A stretch of 32,803 bases of DNA. It comes from an uncultured Rhodospirillaceae bacterium. Lineage in GTDB: Bacteria > Pseudomonadota > Alphaproteobacteria > CAAGCB01 > CAG-977. The DNA lies in contig USCC01000011.1 of the NCBI GenBank assembly GCA_900553035.1, forward strand, positions 1-32,803. The letters are read 5' to 3'. Shown piece by piece: positions 8,336-16,351 of the stretch. Position 1 is the first letter of the stretch. Every line of letters starts with the position of its first letter. Under the pieces are notes generated by a model, which was not told where the DNA came from, ran no database searches, and saw nothing but the letters and a program-made list of their open reading frames with translations. The translations under genes and the position numbers were made by a program.

Positions 8336-9475
8336 TTATTTCCCGACCAAGGCAGCTTGATCCGTACCATACCGGTCTCCCATTAATTTGAAATCAGAAG
8401 AAATCCGATTTAATTCTTCAATATCAGTATGTGAGAGCTTAAACTCAGCCGCACGCAGGTTTTCTTCCATATGCGAAAGCTTTGTTGTACCCGGAATTGG
8501 AACAATCTGTTCATTTTGCGCCATAAGCCAAGCCAATGCGATCTGTGCCGGCGTCATGCCGCGTGTCCGCCCAAAATCGTTCAGCTTTTCAACCAACTGT
8601 AAATTATAGCGGATAGCTTCCGGTGTAAAACGCGGCAGAGTTTGGCGGTTGTCATTAGCAGAGAATTGTGTATATTCCGTAATGCCTCCCGTTAAAAAAC
8701 CGCGGCCAAGCGGACTATACGGAACAAAACCGATTCCCTGCCGTTTTAATAACGGCAGAAGATTTTGCTCCGGTTGCCGCCACATTAAAGAATATTCGCT
8801 TTGAACGGCCGTAACCGGATATTCCTTATGTGCCCTGAGTAATGTTTCAGCACTGATTTCGCATAAACCGAAATACTGTACTTTGCCCTCTTTGATTAAA
8901 TCACCGACCGTTCCCGCCACATCTTCAATCGGCGTATTGATATCAAAACGATGCTGATAGAACAACCCGATAGTGTCAATTTTCAGCCTTCTTAAACAAT
9001 CATCGCAGACTTTGCGGATATTTTCCGGCCGGCTGTCCTCATGGCTCATATCGCGTTTGCCGTTTTTATAAGCATGGCCGAATTTAGTGGCAATACAGAT
9101 TCTGTTTTTATACGGAGCCAGGCTTTCACCGACAAGTTCCTCGTTGGTAAAAGGCCCGTATCCTTCGGCTGTATCAAAAAAATTAATACCATGGTCAACA
9201 GCCTGATGCAGCAAGCGAATTGCCATTGCCTTATCCGGATGATCCGAACGGTGGTAATTTAACCCCATACAGCCGAATCCCTGGTTTGACACTTTCAATG
9301 CCGCTTTACCGCTGCCCAACGTGCGCCAGCCGTCAACCACGGGCGAGTCACTCAATTTAATATTTTTGGCAGGGGCGGAAGCGTGAACCTTCCCGGCCAA
9401 AAGCATTCCGCCGGCGACAAGAATTCCGGATTTAAAAAAATCACGGCGGTTAAAATTTAAGGTATTATCTGACAT
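8336..9475 (-). CDS. Tat-exported aldo/keto reductase
   Basis: A 379-residue NADPH-type aldo/keto reductase with a twin-arginine signal: FNRRDFFKSG (R10, R11) followed by a hydrophobic segment and likely cleavage near HASA (31-34). The catalytic tetrad is visible as D101 and Y106 (FFDTAEGYG), K131 (ATKFG) and H175 (YQHRFD). The C-terminal cofactor region contains VPIPGTTKLSHMEENL. Reduction of an aldehyde or ketone in the periplasm by an enzyme folded in the cytoplasm is the likely role; the substrate is unknown. AAGGAAAGAG precedes the ATG. It lies 12 bases downstream of the esterase gene, in one operon running away from a YqhC-like regulator, which fits control by reactive aldehydes. Confidence 0.9.
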   Translation of the reverse strand: MSDNTLNFNRRDFFKSGILVAGGMLLAGKVHASAPAKNIKLSDSPVVDGWRTLGSGKAALKVSNQGFGCMGLNYHRSDHPDKAMAIRLLHQAVDHGINFFDTAEGYGPFTNEELVGESLAPYKNRICIATKFGHAYKNGKRDMSHEDSRPENIRKVCDDCLRRLKIDTIGLFYQHRFDINTPIEDVAGTVGDLIKEGKVQYFGLCEISAETLLRAHKEYPVTAVQSEYSLMWRQPEQNLLPLLKRQGIGFVPYSPLGRGFLTGGITEYTQFSANDNRQTLPRFTPEAIRYNLQLVEKLNDFGRTRGMTPAQIALAWLMAQNEQIVPIPGTTKLSHMEENLRAAEFKLSHTDIEELNRISSDFKLMGDRYGTDQAALVGK

Positions 9476-9487
9476 TGCTCTTTCCTT

Positions 9488-10561
9488 TTAATATGTGTCC
9501 AATCCTTTTTCATACAGCCAGTGCAATAGCAAATCCGCAATTTTGGCATTGTTTAAGTCCGACATCGGAAAATGCGTATTGCCGTGCAGACCGACATCCG
9601 GCAAATGGACAACGGTTACATCGCCGCCGCGGGAGTTAATTGCTTTTGCCCATTTCCTGGCAATCTGCAGACGTTTGAACCATTGCGCCTGCTCTTCAGG
9701 CGTATCGGGACGGCCGTTGCCGAGAAAGTCTCCGTAATAGATGATAATCGGGTAGCGGGTAAATTTCATAACTTCGGTTTCCGGCAGGTCAATTGTCTCG
9801 CCTTGTCCGGATTCTGCTTTTTCTGTTGTTGGATTTTCTTCTTTTACAAAGGGAAAACTGCCACCCGGTTCAAAAGAAACTATTCCCCGGACATTATTGC
9901 TTTGCATCGCGGCAAGCCAACCGACAGGGCCTCCCTGAGAATGGGTAACCAGAATAGCCGGACCGCTTTTTTTCAAAACAGCCGCATAACCGGCAGCATA
10001 AATATTTAAGTCTTGCCTGCCGATTGTTGGAGTTTGCTGACGTAGAAATTGATTGAGCGCCTCTTCGTCTTTAGGGAACTGAACTCCGTCAAAATATGCC
10101 GGCCAGATGCCGATACGGAAACGGTTAAACCATAATTGTTCGTCATACGAGGGGGAAATATCAGCAGATGACAAACTGCGGCCGGCTTTTCCCCGGCGCG
10201 GCTGGTCGACCAGATATACGGTAAAACCGTGTTTTAAAAAGATATTCCGGAAACCGTCACGGCCGTCCGGTGTGGTTTCCCACGTTTTTGATGATTGACC
10301 GATTCCATGGGCGAAAACAAGCGGATATTTGCGGGCGTGAAGCGGTTTTTGATAAAAAACATAAGCATGATCACCGCGGAAAGTCTGTCCGTCCGACAGA
10401 TACGGATTGTCCGGATTGTACTGTCCGTTATGCGTTAAAAGTCGGCCTCCCGCGAAAAAGGAACCTTGTTCGGCAAGAACGATGTTATTTTTTATAACAA
10501 AATAATGATAATAAATTACACAAAGAAACGCTAAAAACATTATCAGACATACTTTTCGCAT
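9488..10561 (-). CDS. Exported or membrane-anchored alpha/beta-hydrolase (esterase-like)
   Basis: A 357-residue alpha/beta-hydrolase. Residues 4-21 form a hydrophobic signal or anchor. PLVFAHGIGQSSKTW at 80-94 gives the HG oxyanion element, ILVTHSQGGPVGW at 203-215 places the nucleophile S208 in an HSQGG elbow, and LHGNTHFPMSD near 325-335 supplies the candidate catalytic His (H326 or H330). The acid may lie near YYGDF at 275-279. Substrate unknown; carboxylester hydrolysis is the family expectation. It is the first gene of the two-gene unit with the aldo/keto reductase. The 156-base gap to the divergent regulator contains palindromic and tandem repeat sites likely to control both directions. 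Confidence 0.87.
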   Translation of the reverse strand: MRKVCLIMFLAFLCVIYYHYFVIKNNIVLAEQGSFFAGGRLLTHNGQYNPDNPYLSDGQTFRGDHAYVFYQKPLHARKYPLVFAHGIGQSSKTWETTPDGRDGFRNIFLKHGFTVYLVDQPRRGKAGRSLSSADISPSYDEQLWFNRFRIGIWPAYFDGVQFPKDEEALNQFLRQQTPTIGRQDLNIYAAGYAAVLKKSGPAILVTHSQGGPVGWLAAMQSNNVRGIVSFEPGGSFPFVKEENPTTEKAESGQGETIDLPETEVMKFTRYPIIIYYGDFLGNGRPDTPEEQAQWFKRLQIARKWAKAINSRGGDVTVVHLPDVGLHGNTHFPMSDLNNAKIADLLLHWLYEKGLDTY

Positions 10562-10602
10562 TATTTTCTCCAGACGCTTTTTATTTATTAAATTTAAAGA
10601 AA

Positions 10603-10610
10603 TGACGTCA
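10603..10610. promoter_or_regulatory. TGACGTCA palindrome, possible operator
   Basis: A perfect palindrome, ten bases if the flanking A and T are included (ATGACGTCAT, 10602-10611), lies 41 bases upstream of the esterase start in the divergent region. Position suggests control of the leftward operon. No known protein is assigned. Confidence 0.35.
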
Positions 10611-10632
10611 TAAAATAAATATGCAATTCCGG

Positions 10633-10661
10633 CAAATTCTTATCAAATTCTCTCAAATCTG
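10633..10661 (+). promoter_or_regulatory. Tandem direct repeats, candidate AraC-type operator
   Basis: CAAATTCT occurs at 10633-10640 and 10644-10651, and the variant CAAATCTG at 10654-10661. Spacing of 11 and 10 bases is one helical turn, the arrangement typical for AraC-family binding half-sites, and the last copy touches the -35 box of the regulator promoter. This is an inference from geometry. Confidence 0.45.
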
Positions 10662-10691
10662 TTGACTTTTATGTTTTCAACAATGTAAAAT
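10662..10691 (+). promoter_or_regulatory. Promoter of the araC-family gene
   Basis: TTGACT (10662-10667), an 18-base spacer and TAAAAT (10686-10691) form a good sigma-70-like promoter, ending 26 bases before the GTG start. Confidence 0.65.
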
Positions 10692-10717
10692 ATCATAAAA
10701 AGATTTTAAGGTGAAAC

Positions 10718-11626
10718 GTGCAGGAAATTGATAATAAAATTGCAGAAAAAACAGAGACTTTAAAGCAAAAACTCATGGAAATCCTGCCGCAACCGACCGT
10801 GCTTAAAACGAATTTGGGCTGTCTGACGCTGGCGCGCGTCGAACAACCGACATCTCCGCACAACAACATTTACAAGCCTTTGGCCTTGTTAATTCTGCAG
10901 GGCACAAAACATACCGTTCTCGGCCGTGAAGATATTGTTTTCGGCGCCGGACAATATATTGTAAACAACCTTAATATTCCAAGCTCCTGTTGCGTTACCG
11001 AAGCTTCGCGGGAAAAACCTTATCTGGCGCTTTACATTGAACTGGATTCTGATGTCATTGCCAATCTTTTGCAGGAAATAAAACCGGGGTGTGATGATAA
11101 TGCCGTTCACAGGGCTATGGCTGTAGCGCAGGCTGATGTTTCGTTGATTGATGCTTTTTTACGGTTGACGGAACTGGTGGAACAATCGTCAGAGCAGCAA
11201 AAAATTATGGCGCCCATGATTATCCGGGAAATTCATTACCGTTTAATAACCGGTTCGCTGGGCAAGTATATAATGACGATCAATACGGTCGGCAGCAAAG
11301 ATAATCAGATATTTAAAGCGGTCGAATGGATAAAAAGCAACTATAACCAAAAAATCAATATTGACATGTTGGCCGCGGATTTCGGCATGACTTCATCAAC
11401 TTTTTACCGTAACTTTATGAAAGTAACCAGCCTGAGCCCGATACAATACCAAAAACGGATTCGCTTAAACGAAGCGCAGCGGCTGATGCTTGCTAAAAAC
11501 TTTAACGCTCAGAAAGCCGCCTATGCCGTCGGATATGAAAGTGTTACTCAGTTCAGCAAAGAATATAAACGGATGTTCGGCATGCCGCCCAAAGCAAACA
11601 TCGGCCGGATTAAAAGGGAAAATTGA
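10718..11626 (+). CDS. AraC-family regulator, YqhC-like (AraC_N type)
   Basis: A 302-residue transcription factor. Residues about 25-185 match the AraC N-terminal type domain (KPLALLILQGTKHTVLG near 53-69), and 203-290 form the double helix-turn-helix, with DMLAADFGMTSSTFYRNF as the first and AAYAVGYESVTQFSKEYKRM as the second, followed by FGMPP. The start is GTG at 10718 with AAGGTG five bases upstream. E. coli YqhC, of the same architecture, activates an aldehyde reductase and an aldo/keto reductase gene in response to aldehydes; here the divergent neighbours are an aldo/keto reductase and an esterase, so a similar role is likely. Tandem repeats just upstream may be its own binding sites. 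Confidence 0.9.
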   Translation: MQEIDNKIAEKTETLKQKLMEILPQPTVLKTNLGCLTLARVEQPTSPHNNIYKPLALLILQGTKHTVLGREDIVFGAGQYIVNNLNIPSSCCVTEASREKPYLALYIELDSDVIANLLQEIKPGCDDNAVHRAMAVAQADVSLIDAFLRLTELVEQSSEQQKIMAPMIIREIHYRLITGSLGKYIMTINTVGSKDNQIFKAVEWIKSNYNQKINIDMLAADFGMTSSTFYRNFMKVTSLSPIQYQKRIRLNEAQRLMLAKNFNAQKAAYAVGYESVTQFSKEYKRMFGMPPKANIGRIKREN

Positions 11627-11827
11627 TATTTTTTTCGTATACCGAAGACCGTTTATATTTACGACACGGCCATAATCAAGTGCAGAAGATCATATCAGCG
11701 ATGTTTGCCTCCGCCTGCCCCGAACAAAAAAATGCTGGGATAATTGTATGCGATAATTCCCTGGTTTTTAAATGAAACCTCTTTTATTCTGTACATAGGA
11801 ATGGATCAAATTAAAAAAGGACTCGAT
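11627..11827. other. Intergenic region between araC-like gene and M28 peptidase
   Basis: No gene is supported. GATAATT occurs twice, near 11738-11744 and 11752-11758, but no matching -35 box was found. An in-frame ATG at 11744 exists, but lacks a ribosome binding site and would add 28 residues before a good signal anchor. Confidence 0.4.
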
Positions 11828-12796
11828 ATGAAAAACCGTTGGAAAAAAGGCTTAGTTACAGTCTTTGCCATTGTTTTTGTTCTCTTACCGGCTTCTTTTT
11901 GGGGATTTCGTTTTTTCTCAAAAAATTATATTCCCACAAATGCGTATCCTGAGGTTTCATCTCGTCTTCAACAGCATGTATACCGCTTTTCACACGAACT
12001 TGGGCGAAGAGAGACCCGCCATCCGGAAAATCTGAATAAAGCAGCGGAGTATATTAAAAATGAATTTGAAATATATGGATATACAGTAAAGAGACAGAGT
12101 TATAACGTAAATGAGGGTCCTGTTGAAAATATAATTGCCCGAAAGGATTGGAAAGTGATCGTTGTCGGCGCACATTATGATACGGCGGATAACCCGGGAG
12201 CCGATGATAATGCCAGTGGTGTCGCGACGATGCTGGAACTGGCACGGCAGCTTTCAAACATCAGCATGCCCATACCTGTTGAATTCGTCGCATTCGTTAA
12301 CGAAGAGCCGCCATATTACCATTCTGATAAAATGGGTAGCTCTATCTATGTCGAAACGCTGAAGAACGAAAATCGTTCTATAAAAACAGCCCTTATTTTG
12401 GAAATGGTCGGTTATTATAAGGATACCTGGTTCTCACAGGAATATCCCGGATTATTCGGTTTCTTTTTTCCCAATAAAGGAAATTTTATTGCTTTAGTCG
12501 GAAATGCTTCGTCTTCAGACCTGACTAAAAAAATAAAACAGGAAATATTAAAGAGTACTCCTCTTCCCGTTGAAAGGATTGCATTCGATTTTACAGCAAA
12601 ATTTCTTGATTTTTCGGATCAATGGGCCTTTTGGAAGAAAGGCATGAGCGCAATCATGATAACAGATACATCCTTTTTCAGAAACCCGAATTATCATAAG
12701 CAGACGGATACGTATGATACACTTGATTACGGGCGTATGAGTGAATTAACGATCGGGTTGAAAAATTTTTTAATGAGCTTCAAAGAAGAGAATTGA
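11828..12796 (+). CDS. M28-family zinc aminopeptidase, membrane-anchored or exported
   Basis: A 322-residue peptidase of family M28. Residues 8-27 form an N-terminal hydrophobic signal anchor after a KNRWKK basic start. The di-zinc site is readable in order: H116 and the catalytic-type D118 in GAHYDTA, the bridging Asp in GADDNASG (D127), E159/E160 in FVNEEPP, E192 in ILEMVGYY and H290 in NYHKQTDT. The activity expected is removal of N-terminal residues from peptides outside the cytoplasm. The ATG at 11828 is preceded by AAAGGAC at good distance. Codon use is clearly more AT-rich than in the core genes to the right, which suggests acquired DNA. It lies alone between the regulator and an L,D-transpeptidase. 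Confidence 0.9.
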   Translation: MKNRWKKGLVTVFAIVFVLLPASFWGFRFFSKNYIPTNAYPEVSSRLQQHVYRFSHELGRRETRHPENLNKAAEYIKNEFEIYGYTVKRQSYNVNEGPVENIIARKDWKVIVVGAHYDTADNPGADDNASGVATMLELARQLSNISMPIPVEFVAFVNEEPPYYHSDKMGSSIYVETLKNENRSIKTALILEMVGYYKDTWFSQEYPGLFGFFFPNKGNFIALVGNASSSDLTKKIKQEILKSTPLPVERIAFDFTAKFLDFSDQWAFWKKGMSAIMITDTSFFRNPNYHKQTDTYDTLDYGRMSELTIGLKNFLMSFKEEN

Positions 12797-13035
12797 CGCA
12801 TGCCCCTTCTTTTTTATTCTTTCTGAAAAATTCCACGACCATCCGTCGTCATTTATATCTCATCCGAAAACAGCTCTTTATTTTTTCAAAGACGGTCATT
12901 TGGTATCAAAACAAAAAATTTAATTTTATTTTTAATAATATAATTGAAAATAACACGCATACATGAAATATTTAAAAGGAATATCTTAAACATCTTCCGA
13001 TGAATCGCCTTACCCGGCAATAGATAAAGTATCTG
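12797..13035. other. AT-rich intergenic region
   Basis: A 239-base gap, very AT-rich between 12900 and 13000. No gene, terminator or clear promoter pair was found. It presumably carries the promoter of the L,D-transpeptidase gene. Confidence 0.4.
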
Positions 13036-13584
13036 ATGAAGAAAACGTCCTATTTCCTGATTATTGCGTTTATTGGTCTGCTCTTTTATAGCGGATACAA
13101 TATAATGTCTCCGGCGCACAGGAAGATGAACCGGGAAAAAAATGTTGCTGAGCTTGATATCGACAGAATTGTCATAGAAAAGCGAGACAGAAAAATGTAC
13201 CTGCTTCATAAAGGGAAAGCCGTCCGGGAGTACGCCGTGGATTTAGGGGCTGATCCGGAAGGCCCGAAAGAAAAAGAAGGCGACCGGAAAACGCCCGAAG
13301 GTATTTATAAAATTTCAGGACGCAATCCCAATTCCAGATATTATCTGTCATTAAGAATATCTTACCCGAACAGGAAAGACAGAGAACGTGCGGAAAAAGC
13401 CGGCGTCTCGCCGGGCGGAGACATCATGATCCATGGACTTCCCAACATAAGCACGATTTTCGGCTTTCGCACGAAGCTGAAAAAAGATTGGACACTGGGC
13501 TGTATTGCCGTACAAACCAATGAGGAAATGCTGGAAATATGGCATCTTGTCAAAGACGGGACAATTGTTGAAATAAAACCTTAA
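13036..13584 (+). CDS. L,D-transpeptidase-like protein (YkuD domain)
   Basis: A 182-residue protein with an N-terminal hydrophobic anchor (residues 6-24) and a YkuD catalytic domain. The signature is complete: IMIHGLPN places H133 and G134, and WTLGCIAVQTNEEM places the nucleophile C156 with the usual spacing. GDRKTPEGIY near 82-91 is the substrate-loop motif common to these enzymes. They make 3-3 peptidoglycan cross-links or attach proteins to stem peptides in the periplasm; small members with this layout resemble E. coli YafK or related L,D-endopeptidases, so hydrolysis is an alternative. The ribosome binding site is weak (AAAG before ATG), implying low expression or a poorly placed start. 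Confidence 0.87.
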   Translation: MKKTSYFLIIAFIGLLFYSGYNIMSPAHRKMNREKNVAELDIDRIVIEKRDRKMYLLHKGKAVREYAVDLGADPEGPKEKEGDRKTPEGIYKISGRNPNSRYYLSLRISYPNRKDRERAEKAGVSPGGDIMIHGLPNISTIFGFRTKLKKDWTLGCIAVQTNEEMLEIWHLVKDGTIVEIKP

Positions 13585-13751
13585 CGGCCTTTCTCTGCCT
13601 CTGAAACACCGCGTTCCCTTTTTGAATTTCGCAAAATCAAAGCCTTTTTCAGTATCCGTCTCTGCTTCGACCCGAACCGGCAGAATATCACCGCTTTTCC
13701 CCAAAGCCCCCTGTACGCCGACGCCCGAAGTTTAACAGAATATATTTTATT
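13585..13751. other. Intergenic region before the HEIGH protein gene
   Basis: No gene is supported. The first 130 bases are pyrimidine-rich and unstructured to the eye; the last 20 bases become AT-rich (TATATTTTATTTTT). The following 80 bases are described separately as an inverted repeat. Confidence 0.35.
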
Positions 13752-13821
13752 TTTGTCTAAAAATCCCTTGACTTTTTCCTGATATCAGAGGAGAAATATA
13801 AGGTTGGTTTATTTAGACAAA
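13752..13821. repeat. Perfect 10-bp inverted repeat around the promoter region
   Basis: TTTGTCTAAA (13752-13761) and TTTAGACAAA (13812-13821) are exact reverse complements separated by 50 bases. The right arm runs into the AAAGG ribosome binding site of the next gene. Between them lie a TTGACT -35-like box (13768-13773), the palindrome TGATATCA (13780-13787) and TATAAG (13797-13802). Two operator half-sites bridging the promoter, or a stem hiding the ribosome binding site, are both possible. Confidence 0.6.
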
Positions 13822-13831
13822 GGTTTTTCCC

Positions 13832-16204
13832 ATGGCTGAAATGAAGAAAGAACAGAACGAAGCTTTATTTTCCGCGTTATCCGACTTTTTCAAGGGTGGC
13901 GAAGTCAAAATTTACGAAGCCGGACTTGAGGAAAACGCTCCGACCCGCCTTCAGGATCGTTATTTCTTCCAGGCCCTTCCCCGGGAACAGACCTCTTATC
14001 TGTCCAACTCACCGGAAGCAACGGCGGCGGGGAATTATACGCTGTCTGTCGGAAAACCGGCCGCGGCGTCGATTCTGGACACCGAAAGCCACAGCTTCCT
14101 GAGTGAAGTTGAAAACCGTTTCAAAAACGTCCGCCCCGACGCGACGCTGATCATCATTGACCCGGATGTCATCCGCGGCCGTTACGCCATGGATGATACG
14201 CGCGACCGAAGCCTTGACAAACAGCTCCTGATGTACCTGCAGGACAAGGTGGAAGAACGGCGGGCAGAAAACGACATTGATATTGAACCCGGCGATGCCG
14301 GCGTGTTCAGGAATGCCGCCTTTGACGGCAACAGCCCGTTCAGCATGGCGATCAAAACCGGAGTCAAGGAAGGCGACCATATGGGCGAACGCCAGGTGGC
14401 TCTGGTCGTTGCCTCCAATCCCGACATGCCGATGCATACATTGTTCACACGGGTGCCCGGCGCCGTTGAACGGATTGAACGCCTCGGATTTACGTCGGAT
14501 CAGGCGCGCCGCCTGGTTCTGTATCATGAAATCGGGCATGCTCTTGACCGCAACGTTACGCCGGATCCGCTGAAAGGCACGAAAATCGAGCAGTTGCTCC
14601 GCCGTCACCAGACGGAATGCCTCGCCGACGCCCATGCCATGCTTCAGGTCGCACGTGATTTCGGAACGACGGAACCCTGCCGGCTGATGGCGGATCTGCG
14701 CATGGACAATACGATTACGGCTCTTGACGCTTACTACCCGTTTGATCAGAAGACGAAAAGCGGCAACCCCGTCGATAACTTTGAAAATCTGGAAAAGGAA
14801 ATGCGCCGTCAGGCTCTGGAAGCCGCTTTTGCCCAGCAGAACGGCGGCAACACGAACGCCGGGGACTCACAGACTCCGGCGGCTCAGCCGGCGGCCGCCG
14901 CTCGGCCGGCCAAAAAAGACGGGCTTTTCGACAAGCTGGAAAAACAGTCGAAAACCTTTGAGCGCCTTTCCGGTCTGGGTTCAAGCCTGGCATATCACAC
15001 GACGGACGTGGCCGATGCAGCCATTGCCTTTGCGGAAAAAGGCCTGAAAGACGGTTCGCTTATGAAGATGACGGATCGTGAAGTACTGGACACGGCGCAG
15101 GAAATTGTTGACAAATATTCGCTTTCGGCGGAACGCATCGAAAAAATATGCGCGGCTTCCATGCTTGGCGCACTGACGCCGGATGTTGTGCACATGTGCC
15201 GCCGCGCGAAACAGGCACAGGCCAATATGGGCGTTGATCCGGAAAAACTGAACAGAAAGTATGCCAAACGCAAAAAGGAAACGGACGCGCATATCCAGAA
15301 AATGATCAAGGCGCGCAAGGGCATCCATACGCCGCGGACGTACGCTCCCGAACCCCGGGATGCCGAAAAGGCGACGATGGACGCGTGGCGCAAGAACATG
15401 ATGAAGCGCATCCAGAAGGAAGGCGGCGATCGGACGGCTCTTTTAAATGTCGTCGCACAGGAAAAAGATGTGCTCCGCCAGTTCCGCCATCCGCTGGATA
15501 TGAAGAAAATTGAAACGCTGAACGCCGAATTTTTGGGTTATTCTCAGGATACGACGCTCAAGGCTTCGGCTCGCGCCTCGATTGCCGGCATGATTGCCGA
15601 ACAGACGAAGGGGGTCAAGGTTCCCGAAACGGGCGCCGCGCTGATCGGAGCGTATCTGTCGGCGGAAATGGAATGCCTTGCCGCCGGACAGGAAACGGCG
15701 GCAAAAACGGAATCCCGCGTGAACAAAATGCTGTTCGGCTCACGCCTGACCGAGGCTGTTGAAGCGGAAGGCAAGTCTTTTGAAAACGTTGTCCGAGCCG
15801 AGGCGAAGGCACAGAACTACGCTTTTGCCCTGCGCGCGGACAAGGAAGCCTGGGAAATCGTGAAGCAGATTCCCGAACTTTCAAAGACCGTTGTTCAGCA
15901 GGCCGCGCACAAGCATCCCGAATGGATGGACAACATGTCCATCAACATCATGAATCCCGCCGCCTGGCGCGCAGAGGAAACGACCCTGACGCTGAGCTTT
16001 GCCGGAAAAGAACTGGCCGAGGCCGTCATGAAGGAACCGAAGCTTGCGGAAAATTTGGGCAAAACGGCTCCGGCCGTGATGCAGGAAGTCGTCCGGGCAG
16101 CTTACGGTGCGGCTCCCCAAAAAGTGCAGGAAGCAACCGCGCGCCGGACAAGGGAAAAGAAAATCTACGGGTTTGCCGCCGGCCTGAAAGAAGGCGGACG
16201 GTAA
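13832..16204 (+). CDS. Orphan protein with HEIGH...ExxAD metalloprotease signature
   Basis: A 790-residue protein I cannot place in a named family. It has no signal peptide or membrane helix. Residues 228-236 read LVLYHEIGH: a gluzincin-type HExxH motif (H232, E233, H236) after a hydrophobic helix, followed by ALDR and then ECLADAHAM, placing E262 26 residues later in an ExxAD element. This combination is the layout of ImmA/IrrE-like and related zinc peptidases, so a zinc-dependent protease is inferred. Residues 1-230 are a mixed domain with TLIIIDPDVIRGRY near 105-118. Residues 335-365 are an Ala/Pro/Gln linker. Residues 365-790 are long, charged, alanine-rich helices without a known motif. 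It has its own terminator and a dyad in front of it. Confidence 0.8.
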   Translation: MAEMKKEQNEALFSALSDFFKGGEVKIYEAGLEENAPTRLQDRYFFQALPREQTSYLSNSPEATAAGNYTLSVGKPAAASILDTESHSFLSEVENRFKNVRPDATLIIIDPDVIRGRYAMDDTRDRSLDKQLLMYLQDKVEERRAENDIDIEPGDAGVFRNAAFDGNSPFSMAIKTGVKEGDHMGERQVALVVASNPDMPMHTLFTRVPGAVERIERLGFTSDQARRLVLYHEIGHALDRNVTPDPLKGTKIEQLLRRHQTECLADAHAMLQVARDFGTTEPCRLMADLRMDNTITALDAYYPFDQKTKSGNPVDNFENLEKEMRRQALEAAFAQQNGGNTNAGDSQTPAAQPAAAARPAKKDGLFDKLEKQSKTFERLSGLGSSLAYHTTDVADAAIAFAEKGLKDGSLMKMTDREVLDTAQEIVDKYSLSAERIEKICAASMLGALTPDVVHMCRRAKQAQANMGVDPEKLNRKYAKRKKETDAHIQKMIKARKGIHTPRTYAPEPRDAEKATMDAWRKNMMKRIQKEGGDRTALLNVVAQEKDVLRQFRHPLDMKKIETLNAEFLGYSQDTTLKASARASIAGMIAEQTKGVKVPETGAALIGAYLSAEMECLAAGQETAAKTESRVNKMLFGSRLTEAVEAEGKSFENVVRAEAKAQNYAFALRADKEAWEIVKQIPELSKTVVQQAAHKHPEWMDNMSINIMNPAAWRAEETTLTLSFAGKELAEAVMKEPKLAENLGKTAPAVMQEVVRAAYGAAPQKVQEATARRTREKKIYGFAAGLKEGGR

Positions 16205-16218
16205 AATTCGCAACGTTC

Positions 16219-16244
16219 AAAGGGCCTGAATCTCAGGCCCTTTT
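16219..16244 (+). terminator. Terminator after the HEIGH protein gene
   Basis: AGGGCCTGA-ATC-TCAGGCCCT is a perfect nine-base-pair stem followed by TTT, 15 bases after the stop codon. Confidence 0.9.
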
Positions 16245-16295
16245 CGTTTGCCCGGAAACGGCGTAAGAAAACCTTTCGGAGGCTTCAGTCACTAT

Positions 16296-16324
16296 TTGAC
16301 CTGCATTCGGCTAAATGTTAGACT
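16296..16324 (+). promoter_or_regulatory. Promoter of the EAL gene
   Basis: TTGACC (16296-16301), a 17-base spacer and TAGACT (16319-16324) lie 28 bases before the ATG. Both boxes are recognisable, with a moderate -10. Confidence 0.55.
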
Positions 16325-16351
16325 AGCGCTAAATATGAAGAAGGTTTCCGG

